Origin: Lithospermum erythrorhizon
Lineage: Eukaryota > Streptophyta > Magnoliopsida > Boraginales > Boraginaceae
DNA length: 64,000 nt
Assembly: GCA_019722365.1 (NCBI GenBank)
Contig: JADFUC010001444.1
Location: forward strand, 1 to 64,000
Direction of reading: 5' to 3'
This document shows, piece after piece, positions 46,613-56,634 of this stretch (the stretch's first letter is position 1; the number at the start of each line of letters is the position of its first letter). Position numbers and translations under genes: made by a program. Under the pieces are notes generated by a model. That model saw only the letters and a program-made list of their open reading frames with translations. It was not told the origin of the DNA and made no database searches.

Positions 46613-47659
46613 TAAAGTAAGTACATAAGGTAATACACGTGAGATAAGTACTCACCTCGTTCGCACAGCAAACGCCTCGCCTCGATCGATCCAAGTGCCT
46701 TTCCTGTGTTCCGCCTAATCAAAAACAATTCGAAATTACAATTACTACTCAAAATCTAATAAAACTAATTTCTCGGCATATTTTCTTCCAACATAATACT
46801 CATAATTCCACCTCAACACAATAAAGGTCCAATAACCTATTTTATACTTATCGACCACATTTAGATAAAGTCAACTCAAAATCACTTCGAAGTCAACTCG
46901 AATTTCATAACCACACTTTCTACCCTAAATATCGATCATTATCAACTCTTAGATTATAATCTAAGCCTAAACAATAATTATATTCAATAATATCTCATAA
47001 AAATCCAAAAGTCAACCTAAAATCCTAAAAGTCAACGTCCTAAATTCCACATTTACCACTCTATATCAACTCAAGAATAACTAATTTAGAACCCAAGAAT
47101 CAATTAAAGAATAAAATTCAAAATAGAAAAGTCAACAAAAGTCAAACCTCGAGATCTCACAAAAATACTCAAAAAAAGACGACCTTTTACCTTGAAACCA
47201 TTTGAGGATGATGAGGAGAAACTCTCCCAAAAGTTGAGGTCCAAACCTTGCAAGATGGAACAGAAATCTAAGAAAGAAAATCGGGAGTATCAATGCCTCA
47301 ATACGTAAGAAAGAATTTATTTTGGGTTTTAGCCTCGGGTTCAATGGACTTAAACGGGTTGGCCCGCTTAACTCGCGCTTTTAATTCCATCGCTTAATTC
47401 AATCGATACTTCTCAAGCTTTAACTTTTCTCACCATCAACGCCCAAACATTAACATTGATTTATATACTCAAATTATATTACCGCCCAAATAATGTCATT
47501 CTCTTCGACATACAACTTTAAAACTCTCAAAAATCGAAATATACCGCTAAGCTTAATGACTAGATGACTGCTCAACTCGAATTTTTGATTTCCCAAATAC
47601 TCCACCGAGTAACTAGTATACTATTTCAATATTAGTACGGAACGGGTTATTGGCAATTC

Positions 47660-48100
47660 CAACCTCGCTCCCCGCCTTCACAAAGGCTTCTATCTTCAAT
47701 GCTTTGGTCATCACATCTGCGATGAGCCCCCAACTAACAAGCATGAATTAGTGAAATTCAACCTTCTTTGACAAGGTCTCTCAAGAAGTGATATCTCACG
47801 ACGATATGCTTGCTCCTCCCATGCATAATGCATCGCTGTCAATTGAGCAGCGGAACTATTATCACATCTAATAACAATGCAGTTTTCTTCTTCTTTTCCA
47901 AGTTCTTTCAATATTATTTATTCATCCAAATAGCTTGACAAGGGCATGCTTGCCGCAATAAACCTCGCCCGCTTGTGGATAATAACTATTGGCTGCTTCT
48001 TTGAGCACCATGCAACTGCTCCAGAATTTAATAAGAACACATATCCACTTGTGCTCTTTCGATCATCAATATCTCTAGCATATCAGCCTGAGTCTGTGGC
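47660..48100 (-). pseudogene. Element D RNase H
   Basis: On the minus strand, VIRCDNSSAAQLTA (about 47820-47870) holds a catalytic aspartate. Next come a frame-shifted H-x-R-x-K-H-I-like stretch (AWEEQAYRREISLLER) and an ADVMTKAL-like tail with LKIEAFVKAGSEVGI (47660-47705). The sequence then breaks off into the LTR of element C. Confidence 0.8.
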
Positions 48101-49080
48101 CACCATTAGCTCCCTCCCGCCTCGCTTTTTACTATTCTTTCTCGCAACCCGCAGTCCAATTCAGTTGGCTTTGCCATATATCTGCTAATAAGACATGTAG
48201 CAAACATGATATCTGGCAGGGTAGAAGTTAAATACATGAGGCTCCCAACCATTTGCTTGTAAAGTGTATTATCTACCAGCTTTCCATCTCTGTCATGATC
48301 AACTTTAAGACTGAGAGATTGGACTGGAAACAGGATTACAATCAACCATTCCAAAACTCTTTAGGACAGCAACATAGCTCTTTTGACATATAAATATTCC
48401 ATCATCCCTTTGTGTTACTTCAATTTCCAAAAAATAACTCATTCCTCCTAAATTTGTCATATCAAATCGCTTGATCGTAGGAGCGATTTGAATCAGGTAA
48501 CCAGCCTTCATCATCTCCCCGTTATGATCAAATCATCAACATACAAGCTCACAATGATCATTCTTCCTTCTCTGCTTCTCTTGGTGAATGGAGTGTGTTC
48601 ATTCTTATTTTCCTCAAAACCTTCATCAAGGAAGTGCTTTTCAATCCTACTGAACCAGGCCCTTGGGGCTTGCTTTAGCCCATACAATGCCTTATGAAGT
48701 TTGTAGATCATGTGTTCATTTCCTTTGCTTTCATATTCCCTTGGTTGCTCTATGTACACATCTTCAACTAGTTCCCTATGAAGAAATGCTGACTTCACTT
48801 CCAATTGAAGAATCATTCCATCCCTTTTGAGTTGCCACACTTATAATCATTCTAATTGTGTCCATTCTAGCAACAGGTGCATATACCTCAGTGTAATCAA
48901 TGCCCTCCTTTTGTCAGTAGCCTTTAGCCATGCTTGACTACCTCACCCTTTTCATCTTTTTTAGTTATGTATATCCACTTGACACCTATTCTCTACAATT
49001 TCAAGTAGAAAGTCACGAGGTACATGCCTTGCTTTGGCTAATGAAGCTTGGATTTCAACATCCATTGCTTGTCTCCATTT
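48100..49080 (-). pseudogene. Element D reverse transcriptase
   Basis: On the minus strand: a VARMDTIRMI-like start (48850-48890), then LQLEVKSAFLHRELVEDVYI with EQP (48750-48810), and IYKLHKALYGLKQAPRAWFS (48650-48710). The catalytic box SLYVDDLIITG is intact at 48514-48546. MTNLGGMSYFLEIEV and GIFICQKSYVAVLKSFGM (48350-48460) follow, then YKQMVGSLMYLTSTLPDIMF (48200-48260). This is a typical copia reverse transcriptase, split by a few frame changes. The YVDD box is kept. Confidence 0.92.
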
Positions 49081-49099
49081 TGCACACTTCACTGATTCT

Positions 49100-49640
49100 T
49101 CAAAGAACATATGATCCTCCCTCTGTGTCTAGAACCATATATGCTTCATCATCACTTATTTTACTTCCACTGACATAATCTCAGATCCACTGGGGCTCTT
49201 TTGTGGTCCTCTCTTGATTTTGTCGCTCTCCCTTGGATTATGCTTGTTATTGTTCTGGAGTTGTTGCACCATCTTCTGTAATATTCTCTTCTTGTTCTGC
49301 ATTTCCATGGACATTATCATGTGGTTCTTGATCACCTTGATGTTGTCCTGTAGGTGGTCTAGTCTCAGCTCCTTCCAACTCAAGATAAGTGCTCACTTGT
49401 GATTCATAGTCCTTTCCCCAATTCCATCACTTTTCTTCTTCAAACACTACATCTTTGTTGATCATAATTCTTTTGGTCTCAACATCCAATAGCCTATAAC
49501 CTTTTGTCTCATGACTCATTCCCAAGAATATGCAAACTGAACTTCTGTTATCTAGGTTGCTTCTGTGAACACTTGGTACATGGACATGAGCCAAACAACC
49601 CTAGATTTTAAGATCATTCACTGAAGGTTTGATTCCATTC
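49100..49640 (-). pseudogene. Element D linker between integrase and reverse transcriptase
   Basis: A polar Gln/Asn/Lys-rich stretch (for example MVQQLQNNNKHNPRESDKIK, minus strand, about 49200-49275) represents the poorly conserved linker of copia pol. Confidence 0.6.
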
Positions 49641-50395
49641 CAGGCCTCTTATGGACTCATATCTTTGATAGCAAGAGTTGGACATCTATTCAGGATGTAG
49701 AATGTCCAATTCACAGCTTCAGGCCACAAAGTCTTTGGCATGTTCTTTGCAGATAGCATTGCTCTCACCATATTCATCATTGTTTTAGTCCTTCGCTCAA
49801 CAACTCCATTTTGATATGGAGTGTATGGATTTTTCAATTGCCTTTTGATTCCATGCTCATTGCAGTAGGCACTGAATTCTCCTGACACATATTCCCCTCC
49901 TCTATCTGTCCTCAAGCATTTGATGCTCTTTCCTGACTCCTCAACCATTGCCTTGAAATCTTGAAGTGATATAGAGTGTCTGACTTATTCACCAGGAGAT
50001 AAGCCCATCCTTTCTTGCTAAAGTCATCAATAAAATATAAGAAAAACCTTTTACCACTGTTTGATGTTGGAGAAATAGGAACACACAAATCTGAGTGAAC
50101 GAGTTTCAATATGTTGTCAGCTCTCTAGTTACTTTGTCTAGGGATTGGAGCTCTTGTTTGCTTTCCATTCAGACAGTATGTGCACACTATGTTATCTCCC
50201 TTGAGCTCTGACAGTCCCATCACCATCTTCTTGTCATGAAATATTTTCAGCCCTTTGAAGTTTAAATGTCCATACCTTTGATGCCAAAGCATAGACACTT
50301 CATTTGAGGTAGCCTGCAAATATTCTCCAACCCACTCCTTTTGTGTATTGCAATTTGATGTGATGGGGAACATCCTATTTGTAGCCATCACTAAT
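49600..50395 (-). pseudogene. Element D integrase
   Basis: On the minus strand: the zinc-binding domain LWHQRYGHLNFKGLK (H-H) with CTYCLNGKQTR (C-x-x-C) at 50125-50290. The core has LVHSDLCVPISPTSNSGKRF with FLYFIDDFSKKGW (49985-50108). LRTDRGGEYVSGEF (49875-49915) and NGVVERRTKTMMNMVRAML (49755-49812) supply the remaining D and E residues. PKTLWPEAVNWTFYILNRCP (about 49680-49740) completes it. The longest open frames are 88, 65 and 99 codons, so only two or three breaks separate nearly complete domains. Confidence 0.92.
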
Positions 50396-50650
50396 CTAAT
50401 GATCTCTCCCCTTTTTGGATGATATAGTCAGCAAGTACCTTCCTTGAATAATATTGCTAAACCTTTGTCTTGAAGTCGCCCAACACTAAGAAGATTGCTT
50501 TTTAATGTTGGCACATAGTACACATCTCCAATTGTGTAAGTTGTATTCTTAACATGTATCTTGACATTTCCCCTTCCAGCTACTTGTAACTGTCATTGTT
50601 TCCAAGTTTAACTGAATGAGTAAATGTTTTGTCAAGATTTGTAAACATGC
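50396..50650 (-). pseudogene. Element D protease region remnant
   Basis: The spacing between gag and integrase fits the protease. Minus-strand wording such as TFTHSVKLGNND (50600-50640) and DVYYVPTLKSNLLSVG-like sequence (50470-50530) matches the downstream part of copia protease. The D-S-G active site is not visible in frame. Confidence 0.55.
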
Positions 50651-51560
50651 TTTCATCTTTCTGCATGTGGATTACTCGACTCTGAAATAATATATATACA
50701 TTTCTTTGATTCTTCCTCCTCAATTTGAGCCATAAGTAGGAAATCATCCTCATCTTCCATTTCTACATAATGTGCTTCTTTGTTCCACTTGGGATATCTT
50801 ATATCGAAATGTCCTAGATCGTGATTAATTCTCAAACATTGCACCGTGGCCTTGTTTGCGATCGTCTTCCTCCACTTCCTTTCTCCTAGTGCCACCTCAT
50901 CTGCTAGATCTTTTCCTCCATATCTTTCCTCTACCTTCAAAACCGGCTCAACTTCTTCTCTACCATTCTTAGCAAACTTTTGCTCATGAGTAGTTAATGA
51001 GCTTTGCAATTCAGCAACTGACATAGCCTCTATATTATGAGATTCCTCAATTGACACAACTATATATGTGTATTGATCAGTGAGTGTTCTCAGGATTTTA
51101 TGCACTATCTTAGAATCATTCACTTCTTTCTCCATTTCAATTTATCAAGTAAAACCATATTAACTCCTCGCCAATGAATTCCAATGCTTTCTCCCTTTTT
51201 CATTTTTAACCATTCAAACTCTCTTTTGAAAGAATTTCTTAGTGCCTTCTTGACTCTATCATTACCTCCAAACTTCTCCCTTCAGAACTTCAGTTGTACT
51301 ATCTTTGTAGTCCTGCATCTAATATCTGCTGGCCAAAGATAGTTATATCTATAGCCTGGAAGAGATAATGTTTTACCTGGTGATTCGTTTGCTCGCCCAA
51401 TGTAGCCTCGCTGATTTTCATTCAACAATACTCCATCAAATGGTTTCACAACGATCACCCATGCATCTCTTAGCCTTCAAAAATTCTCCATCAACTCACT
51501 AAACGTCATAGTGAACATCAAATTCTCATGTATGTGGTGCTAAGTGTTTAGGATTTGTTG
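50640..51560 (-). pseudogene. Element D gag
   Basis: The 160-codon open frame at 50653-51135 holds the second half of the UBN2/copia gag domain: KILRTLTDQYTYIVVSIEES then MSVAELQSSLTTHEQKF. A damaged CCHC zinc knuckle follows (CLRINHDLGHFDIRYPKW; the G-H and later positions survive, two Cys are lost). Upstream (51135-51560) is a frame-shifted N-terminal half with a MKKGESIGI-like stretch. The gag start is near 51560, just inside the priming site. Confidence 0.82.
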
Positions 51561-51570
51561 TGCTCTCCAA

Positions 51571-51584
51571 GCTCTTATACTAAT
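51571..51584 (-). other. Element D primer-binding site
   Basis: The minus strand reads attagtataagagc directly after the 5' LTR, a near match to the initiator-Met tRNA site used by most copia elements. Confidence 0.7.
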
Positions 51585-51935
51585 TGTTGGAATCAAGATC
51601 TACAAATATGAACAAAAGCAATTCAAATACAAAAGAAATCAACTTGTAGCTCGCTTTTCCGAAATGGCTTCTCGATCTTTTTATTGCTTCAACTAAGGTC
51701 GCTTAAATAGCCGTAGATTATGCAAAAAGTTAATGAGTAACAAATGGATCCTAAAATTAAGCTATCATTATTCCTAATAATCCTAACATAATGATAAAGT
51801 TGTTACTCCTTCCTACAATCTTTCAAATATAAAAGACAACTAATTAACAACTAGTTCAAATGCTTTGCATATGCCTTTCACGTGCTTAACTTGCATGATC
51901 AAGACATGTGCATGGCATGCCATTTATTTTCTTCA
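51585..51935 (-). repeat. Element D 5' LTR (right)
   Basis: It runs from TGTTGGAATC (51585) to ...TTTTCTTCA (51935) on the plus strand and is the partner of 39656-39977. The target duplication ggcac follows immediately. Confidence 0.92.
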
Positions 51936-51940
51936 GGCAC

Positions 51941-53814
51941 ATCACTTCACGGAAACGAAAAAGGAAGATAATTGTAGCCTTCACACTCCGGTTGCTTCAA
52001 AGTTCAAACAATCAAATGCACTCTACTTATTTATTCTCGGATATTTAGAGCCCAATCAGTAATATGCGGGCCTACGCTTGTATATTTAATTTAGTAAATT
52101 ACATTCATGTGGCGTTCGGGTGGGTGGGTTATGGGTTGGTTTACGGGTTGGTTTTGATGAAAAATATATGTATAACTTGATTCAAAATTTTAATCAAAAC
52201 ATATATTCATATATAATTTATTAGATGATTATACTATGAACTAAATTAAAATTGTAGAAACTTATGTGAGACGCAATGGAAGTCTATCAACAAATCTCTC
52301 ACGAAGCCTTGAATCTGGGCACCGCTAGTATCACAAAATGGCAATGCCTCTAGCTCTAGGGATTGCACACCGTGAGAGTGTCAATCCAATACTTGGGTCT
52401 ACTAGAACACGTGAGATTGACGGAAAAATCAAAAGCAAAATCCATCGTTTCTGCACTTGATTCACTTTGGGCCTCCCTGGCCGGTAGGGAGAGCCGATTT
52501 TCACCTCGAGGCTGTGTGGGTTTAGATTATTGTCTTCAGAAAAACCTAATAAACCTCACTTAAATAGGGGGTTCATTATTTAACCTAAAAGTCCAACCGA
52601 ATAGTTAATGAAATAACTCGCTTAATTTAATTAAACCGCTAAGTAAATTAAACACTAACGAAGTTATTAATAAGTGCACCAACAAGTTACTAACGAGCTT
52701 AACTAACTATCAATTAATTCAACTAACTAGTTAATCAATTCGAAGTTTAAACTAATTTATATTTTACATTATCAATGTAAAAATTCCCGATTGAGAATAT
52801 TCTATGATTACAACTCAACTCTCTAATTTTAGCTTAATATCATGAATTTCGTACATGAAAGATAACCAAAATCACTATACGTGTATTTAATTTTCTAGGC
52901 TCTATAATAATGTACCGTATAATAATATAATTGACCATTAATATTATTATAACGGTTATGCACGCGATCTAGCAATCCGACATAACCCCCCGGTATTATC
53001 GTGAGAACCCGACTAGTAATTACAATTACATTATGATTGATTGTTCCATTTATGTAATCACATTGACTAAATTAGTAAATGAATTGTCACAACAATTGTC
53101 GCGAATGGGCGTGATAAATGAAACCAATAACTATTGATTCCAAATGTGTTTACGGGCGAAGCGCGGTAAGCTTGAAGATGATGTATTTTATTTTGTTTTA
53201 TTGCTCAATTAATTAAATTGATTATTAGAAATTGACCCAATGATTTGTTTATTATCTAAAATATGACTCATAAAGTGTAATATATACAAATTTCCTGTTT
53301 TGTCCTTAGATTTATCTTTTTAAGTGGAGTTCAGTTGCAAAAAAAGATGTTTCCAAAAGTTTAGGTGTCAAAAATCACTCTCAAGTGCCTATTTGAAATG
53401 TTTAAATGTTTAGATGCTTATTTGAAATATTTTTCGAGTTCGGCCGCTCGATAAATATAGCCTAAGGAAATCTTGTTCAAATGAATATAGGTTAATTAGA
53501 TCACACCTGATAACGGGCAATACCATTTTTAAGGCATCATACATTACTTTTTTAAGAATATTTTCAAGGCATACACACACTTGTGCCTTGGAAATAGATT
53601 TGGCCCCTGAGAACTTTGAAGCACTATATTTTGCTGTTGCTTTGGAAATTAACTTGGAGGGAGAAATGAACATAAAAATGAAAACAAAACATGAAAACAT
53701 AAATTAGCACCCACTCTTAATTAGGAAAAGTTCTTTTTTTTCCAACTATAAGAAATCCTTATAACAAATGACCAACGATAACAATAAAGATTCATAATAG
53801 TATCTAGCTATTAC
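51941..53814. other. AT-rich intergenic sequence
   Basis: I recognise no gene. Bases 52260-52560 are less AT-rich and precede a long AT-rich tail, which could be a decayed LTR, but I found no partner copy in the window. A 96-codon minus-strand frame at 53410-53700 shows no domain. Confidence 0.4.
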
Positions 53815-54597
53815 AATCCTCAATAAGAGTAGAAATAAGCTGGTGGGGAGGAGCATTTAACCAAGTCGCTTGTTGCTCCAAACCGCAATTCTAATGTGCT
53901 ATTTTGTGAGCCACATTATCAAGCTGCATTCCTCTTAGTAAACATGGGCCATGTCTACGCCCAAATAACAACATCCGCATCGGGAGCCCACCGGAATACC
54001 GACTAAACCTGTAAGAATTTGAATTAGATACTTGGAGTCACTTTCAATCTCCACCTGTGTCCATCCCATCTGCAGCACAAATTCAAGACCCTCCCTGACA
54101 GCTAAAGCCTTTGTTACAAGTGCACTAGAGACTATTCCAACAGCCTTGTACAAACCACCAAGAAATCTGCCTGCCCCATCTCTAATAACCCTATTCTCAT
54201 CTAAAGCCCCATCACAATTAAGCTTAATAAAATCTGTATTCGGCATTCCCCATTAACAAAATCTGTATTCGGCATTCCCTATCCTTACACCCCCTCCCTC
54301 ACGGTAGCTCCCTCGGTTTCATCGCCGCTCGCCTGTCCTCTCTTTTATTTGCCTCGGCGTAGTCGTTAGCTAACCGAATACCCTCCTGAATTGCATTCTC
54401 CCATTTAAGATTAGTGTTGCCAAACAACAAGCTGTTTCTATATTTCCATAGCTGCCAAATGACACATTACTGATGCACATTCCATTGCCGCTTTAAACTT
54501 TGTCGCCAAGAAGGAAGTGACCACCAATCTCGAATTAAGTCCACTTTTCCCTGGGTAAACGTAGAGATTCCAAGGCGCTGGTAAATTTGTTGTTTGG
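53815..54597 (-). pseudogene. LINE-type or gene-derived RNase H (RVT_3) remnant
   Basis: On the minus strand, right to left: WKYRNSLLFGNTNLKWENAI (54390-54450), which resembles the segment after the zf-RVT motif. The RNase H-like domain (53980-54235) follows: FIKLNCDGALDENR, VIRDGAGRFLGGLYKAVG, ALAVREGLEFVLQMGWTQVE, IESDSKYLIQILTG. The catalytic D (NCDGA), E (REGLEF) and D (ESDS) are all visible. The tail at 53820-53930 has DNVAHKIAH and WLNAPPHQLI, a typical end of this family. No reverse transcriptase lies upstream because element E begins at 54598. It is either the 3' end of a plant LINE or a stand-alone RVT_3 gene remnant. A stop and frameshifts separate the blocks. Confidence 0.75.
54226..54278. 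repeat. 24-bp direct duplication in the RNase H remnant
   Basis: acaaaatctgtattcggcat plus tccc occurs twice in tandem, at 54231 and about 54255. The duplicated codons lie just upstream of the RNase H domain. Confidence 0.85.
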
Positions 54598-56634
54598 CGG
54601 ATAGTATGACGGAAACTAACGATGGGCGATGCTACTAATGTTAGTTCTAAGGATTTGAATTTAACGGACTACCGGGAAACAGATGAAGATTGACAAATCC
54701 CTAAGGGACAATGGAGTATTAACAAGTATGGTAGAATATACATACGTTGCACTAATGAAGATTAGGATAATTATGAACCGAGCTCATCACGTGGGTGTAT
54801 AACGCGAGACTCGTAGTTTCAGTGAATCGCGACTCGAGAATAATCGCATCACGAGGAAATGGTGTCGTTGACCCATAACTCTAGAGGATACCGAAATATA
54901 CACTTATGATTCTCGTTGATGGATTCGGAGAGATGCTTAATAAGCATGATAATTGAATTGCTAAGGCGAGTAGATTCACAAGTTTTCCCCGTAGTGTCAA
55001 TTAAGCGAGATAAAGCGTGGTACAAATTTTATGTGGAGCAATCATAAGATTCTATGAATTTTATAATGGTCATGAGGACATGAGTCCAGATGTTAAACGT
55101 CGTTTGTGGTTGTTAATGACAGAACGAGGTCGTACTAATTAGAATACAACAAATGAATTCATGAATTCAAGGACAAATAAAGTAGAATGTTACGTGTCGA
55201 TCCAAAGATAAAAGACCTTATCGAAGCGTAAATGACTATTGTATGAGGATATAAGACGATTGATGTGTAAGACCCGAGTTATCAGAGATGATAATTTAAC
55301 TAAAAGAAAATGTTAAAAATCTAATATAGAATGACGGGAGAAAGTGAAATACGACTACGGTTACGGCTAACTGAGGGTGTTAACGGAACTCTGATATGAC
55401 TACAACTGGAAATAACTTTTGATATGTTAAATTAATGAAGGAATGAAATTGGGTGAATACTATAATATAGCCAAGTGAAAAGGAATAAGGATTCATGAAG
55501 TACTATATGGAAGAAACGATTTAATTAAAGAGATATAGAAAACGATCACAAGTAATGTCTAACTATTAAGTGTAAGCCGCTGGACGAGCACTGCTTGATT
55601 AAGAGTTCGTGAATCTAAGTGTGATGGAAGAGGAATATGGTAACTTTGAAATTTTACGTGAAGTAGAAACCGAGACTCTAGGAGCACGAATATGAAACGT
55701 GATATCGGTGGCTATTCGAGTCAGAATAAGTTAAAGTATTTATAAAGGCACACCAAGTAAGTGCTATGAATGACCTGACGTTGTAGCATGGCTAGTATAT
55801 ATATGCATGTTAAGTGGGTATTAGGATGTAGGAAATTTGATGTTGATAAATCGCAAAGTAAAGACTGAAACGATTTATGTTAACAAGGAACCTAAGCGTA
55901 TATCTCTGCTATGGGAAAGCCGACATAAGGATAAGGATCGTATGTGAATGGTAAATGAATATATAAGGGTAAAAGTATGATAATGTATTGACGAAAGTGG
56001 CTTATGTAATGTAGTGAATTCATATATAGAGGCAGATTTGTTAAAGTGGATAAGCATTATACCATGGCGTGCTTTAAAAAGGTGTATAGGCTGCTGGAGA
56101 CATTAAATGCTCCGTTATTGGTAATGTATTACACATTAGTTGTATGCTGAGAAACCTTGGGTATTTACTATGTTCGGATGATAAGCGAGTCAGTAATGAA
56201 AAATTTGATGAGTTAGGTTTGAGAAAGGAATTAACCTCATACGAATCTAATTTTTAACAATTTATAACGAGATGATCTTTGACATTTAATTTTGAGTGGA
56301 TAATAACGATATTGGTTGATATGACAATGGTATTATTAATAGGAGATATGAGAGGACGTATATTGTAGTTGAGATGTATGACGTGCGATGATTATGATAT
56401 GATTGGATTGTATAATATTGAGTTATAGTAAGTTAATATTCATGGTATGTTGTGAATGTATTTACGAGGTATTATGCTTAACTCGTCAATGACTATGGTC
56501 ATGAGGATGTGATCAAGTGACAAGATGCTCATGATATTCCTGCAATAAAGAGCATATTGAAAGGTGAGCTGTATATCAAGAAAATCTGGTTACGAGTAAA
56601 TTTCGAGGATCTAAATTTTATAAGGAGTGGCAGA

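Larger units (their letters stand above)
40050..47654 (-). mobile_element. LTR element C: two 3.5 kb LTRs around about 555 bp
   Basis: The left LTR is 40050-43594 and the right LTR 44150-47654. Between them lie a polypurine tract (43595-43630), a short non-coding stretch and an initiator-Met priming site (44133-44147). No gag or pol is present. LTR starts and ends match the A/B/E group (the right LTR starts, on the minus strand, TGCCAATAACCCGTTCCGTA), so C is a relative with a much reduced interior. It lies inside copia element D. The flanks do not show a clean 5-bp duplication. Confidence 0.85.
44150..47654 (-). repeat. Element C 5' LTR (right)
   Basis: It is the partner of 40050-43594. It starts next to the priming site (tgtaacgaatctc on the plus strand) and ends ...aacgggttattggca. 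A donor-like aggtgagtacttat lies on the minus strand at about 46644-46659. Confidence 0.88.
39656..51935 (-). mobile_element. Ty1-copia retrotransposon D, interrupted by element C
   Basis: The LTRs are 39656-39977 and 51585-51935. A perfect 5-bp target duplication, ggcac, lies at 39651-39655 and 51936-51940. On the minus strand the order is gag, protease region, integrase, reverse transcriptase, RNase H, which is the copia order. Element C (40050-47654) is inserted just after the RNase H end. Without C, D would be about 4.7 kb, a normal copia length. The LTRs differ by point changes and by a roughly 29-bp segment present only in the right copy (about 51806-51845). Confidence 0.92.

Noticed and set aside
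46359..46628. 89-codon plus-strand His/Ile-rich repeat protein
   Set aside because: It is the translation of the 36-bp minisatellite inside an LTR; the equivalent left LTR reads differently.
53410..53700. 96-codon minus-strand frame
   Set aside because: No recognisable domain and AT-rich surroundings; nothing supports coding.
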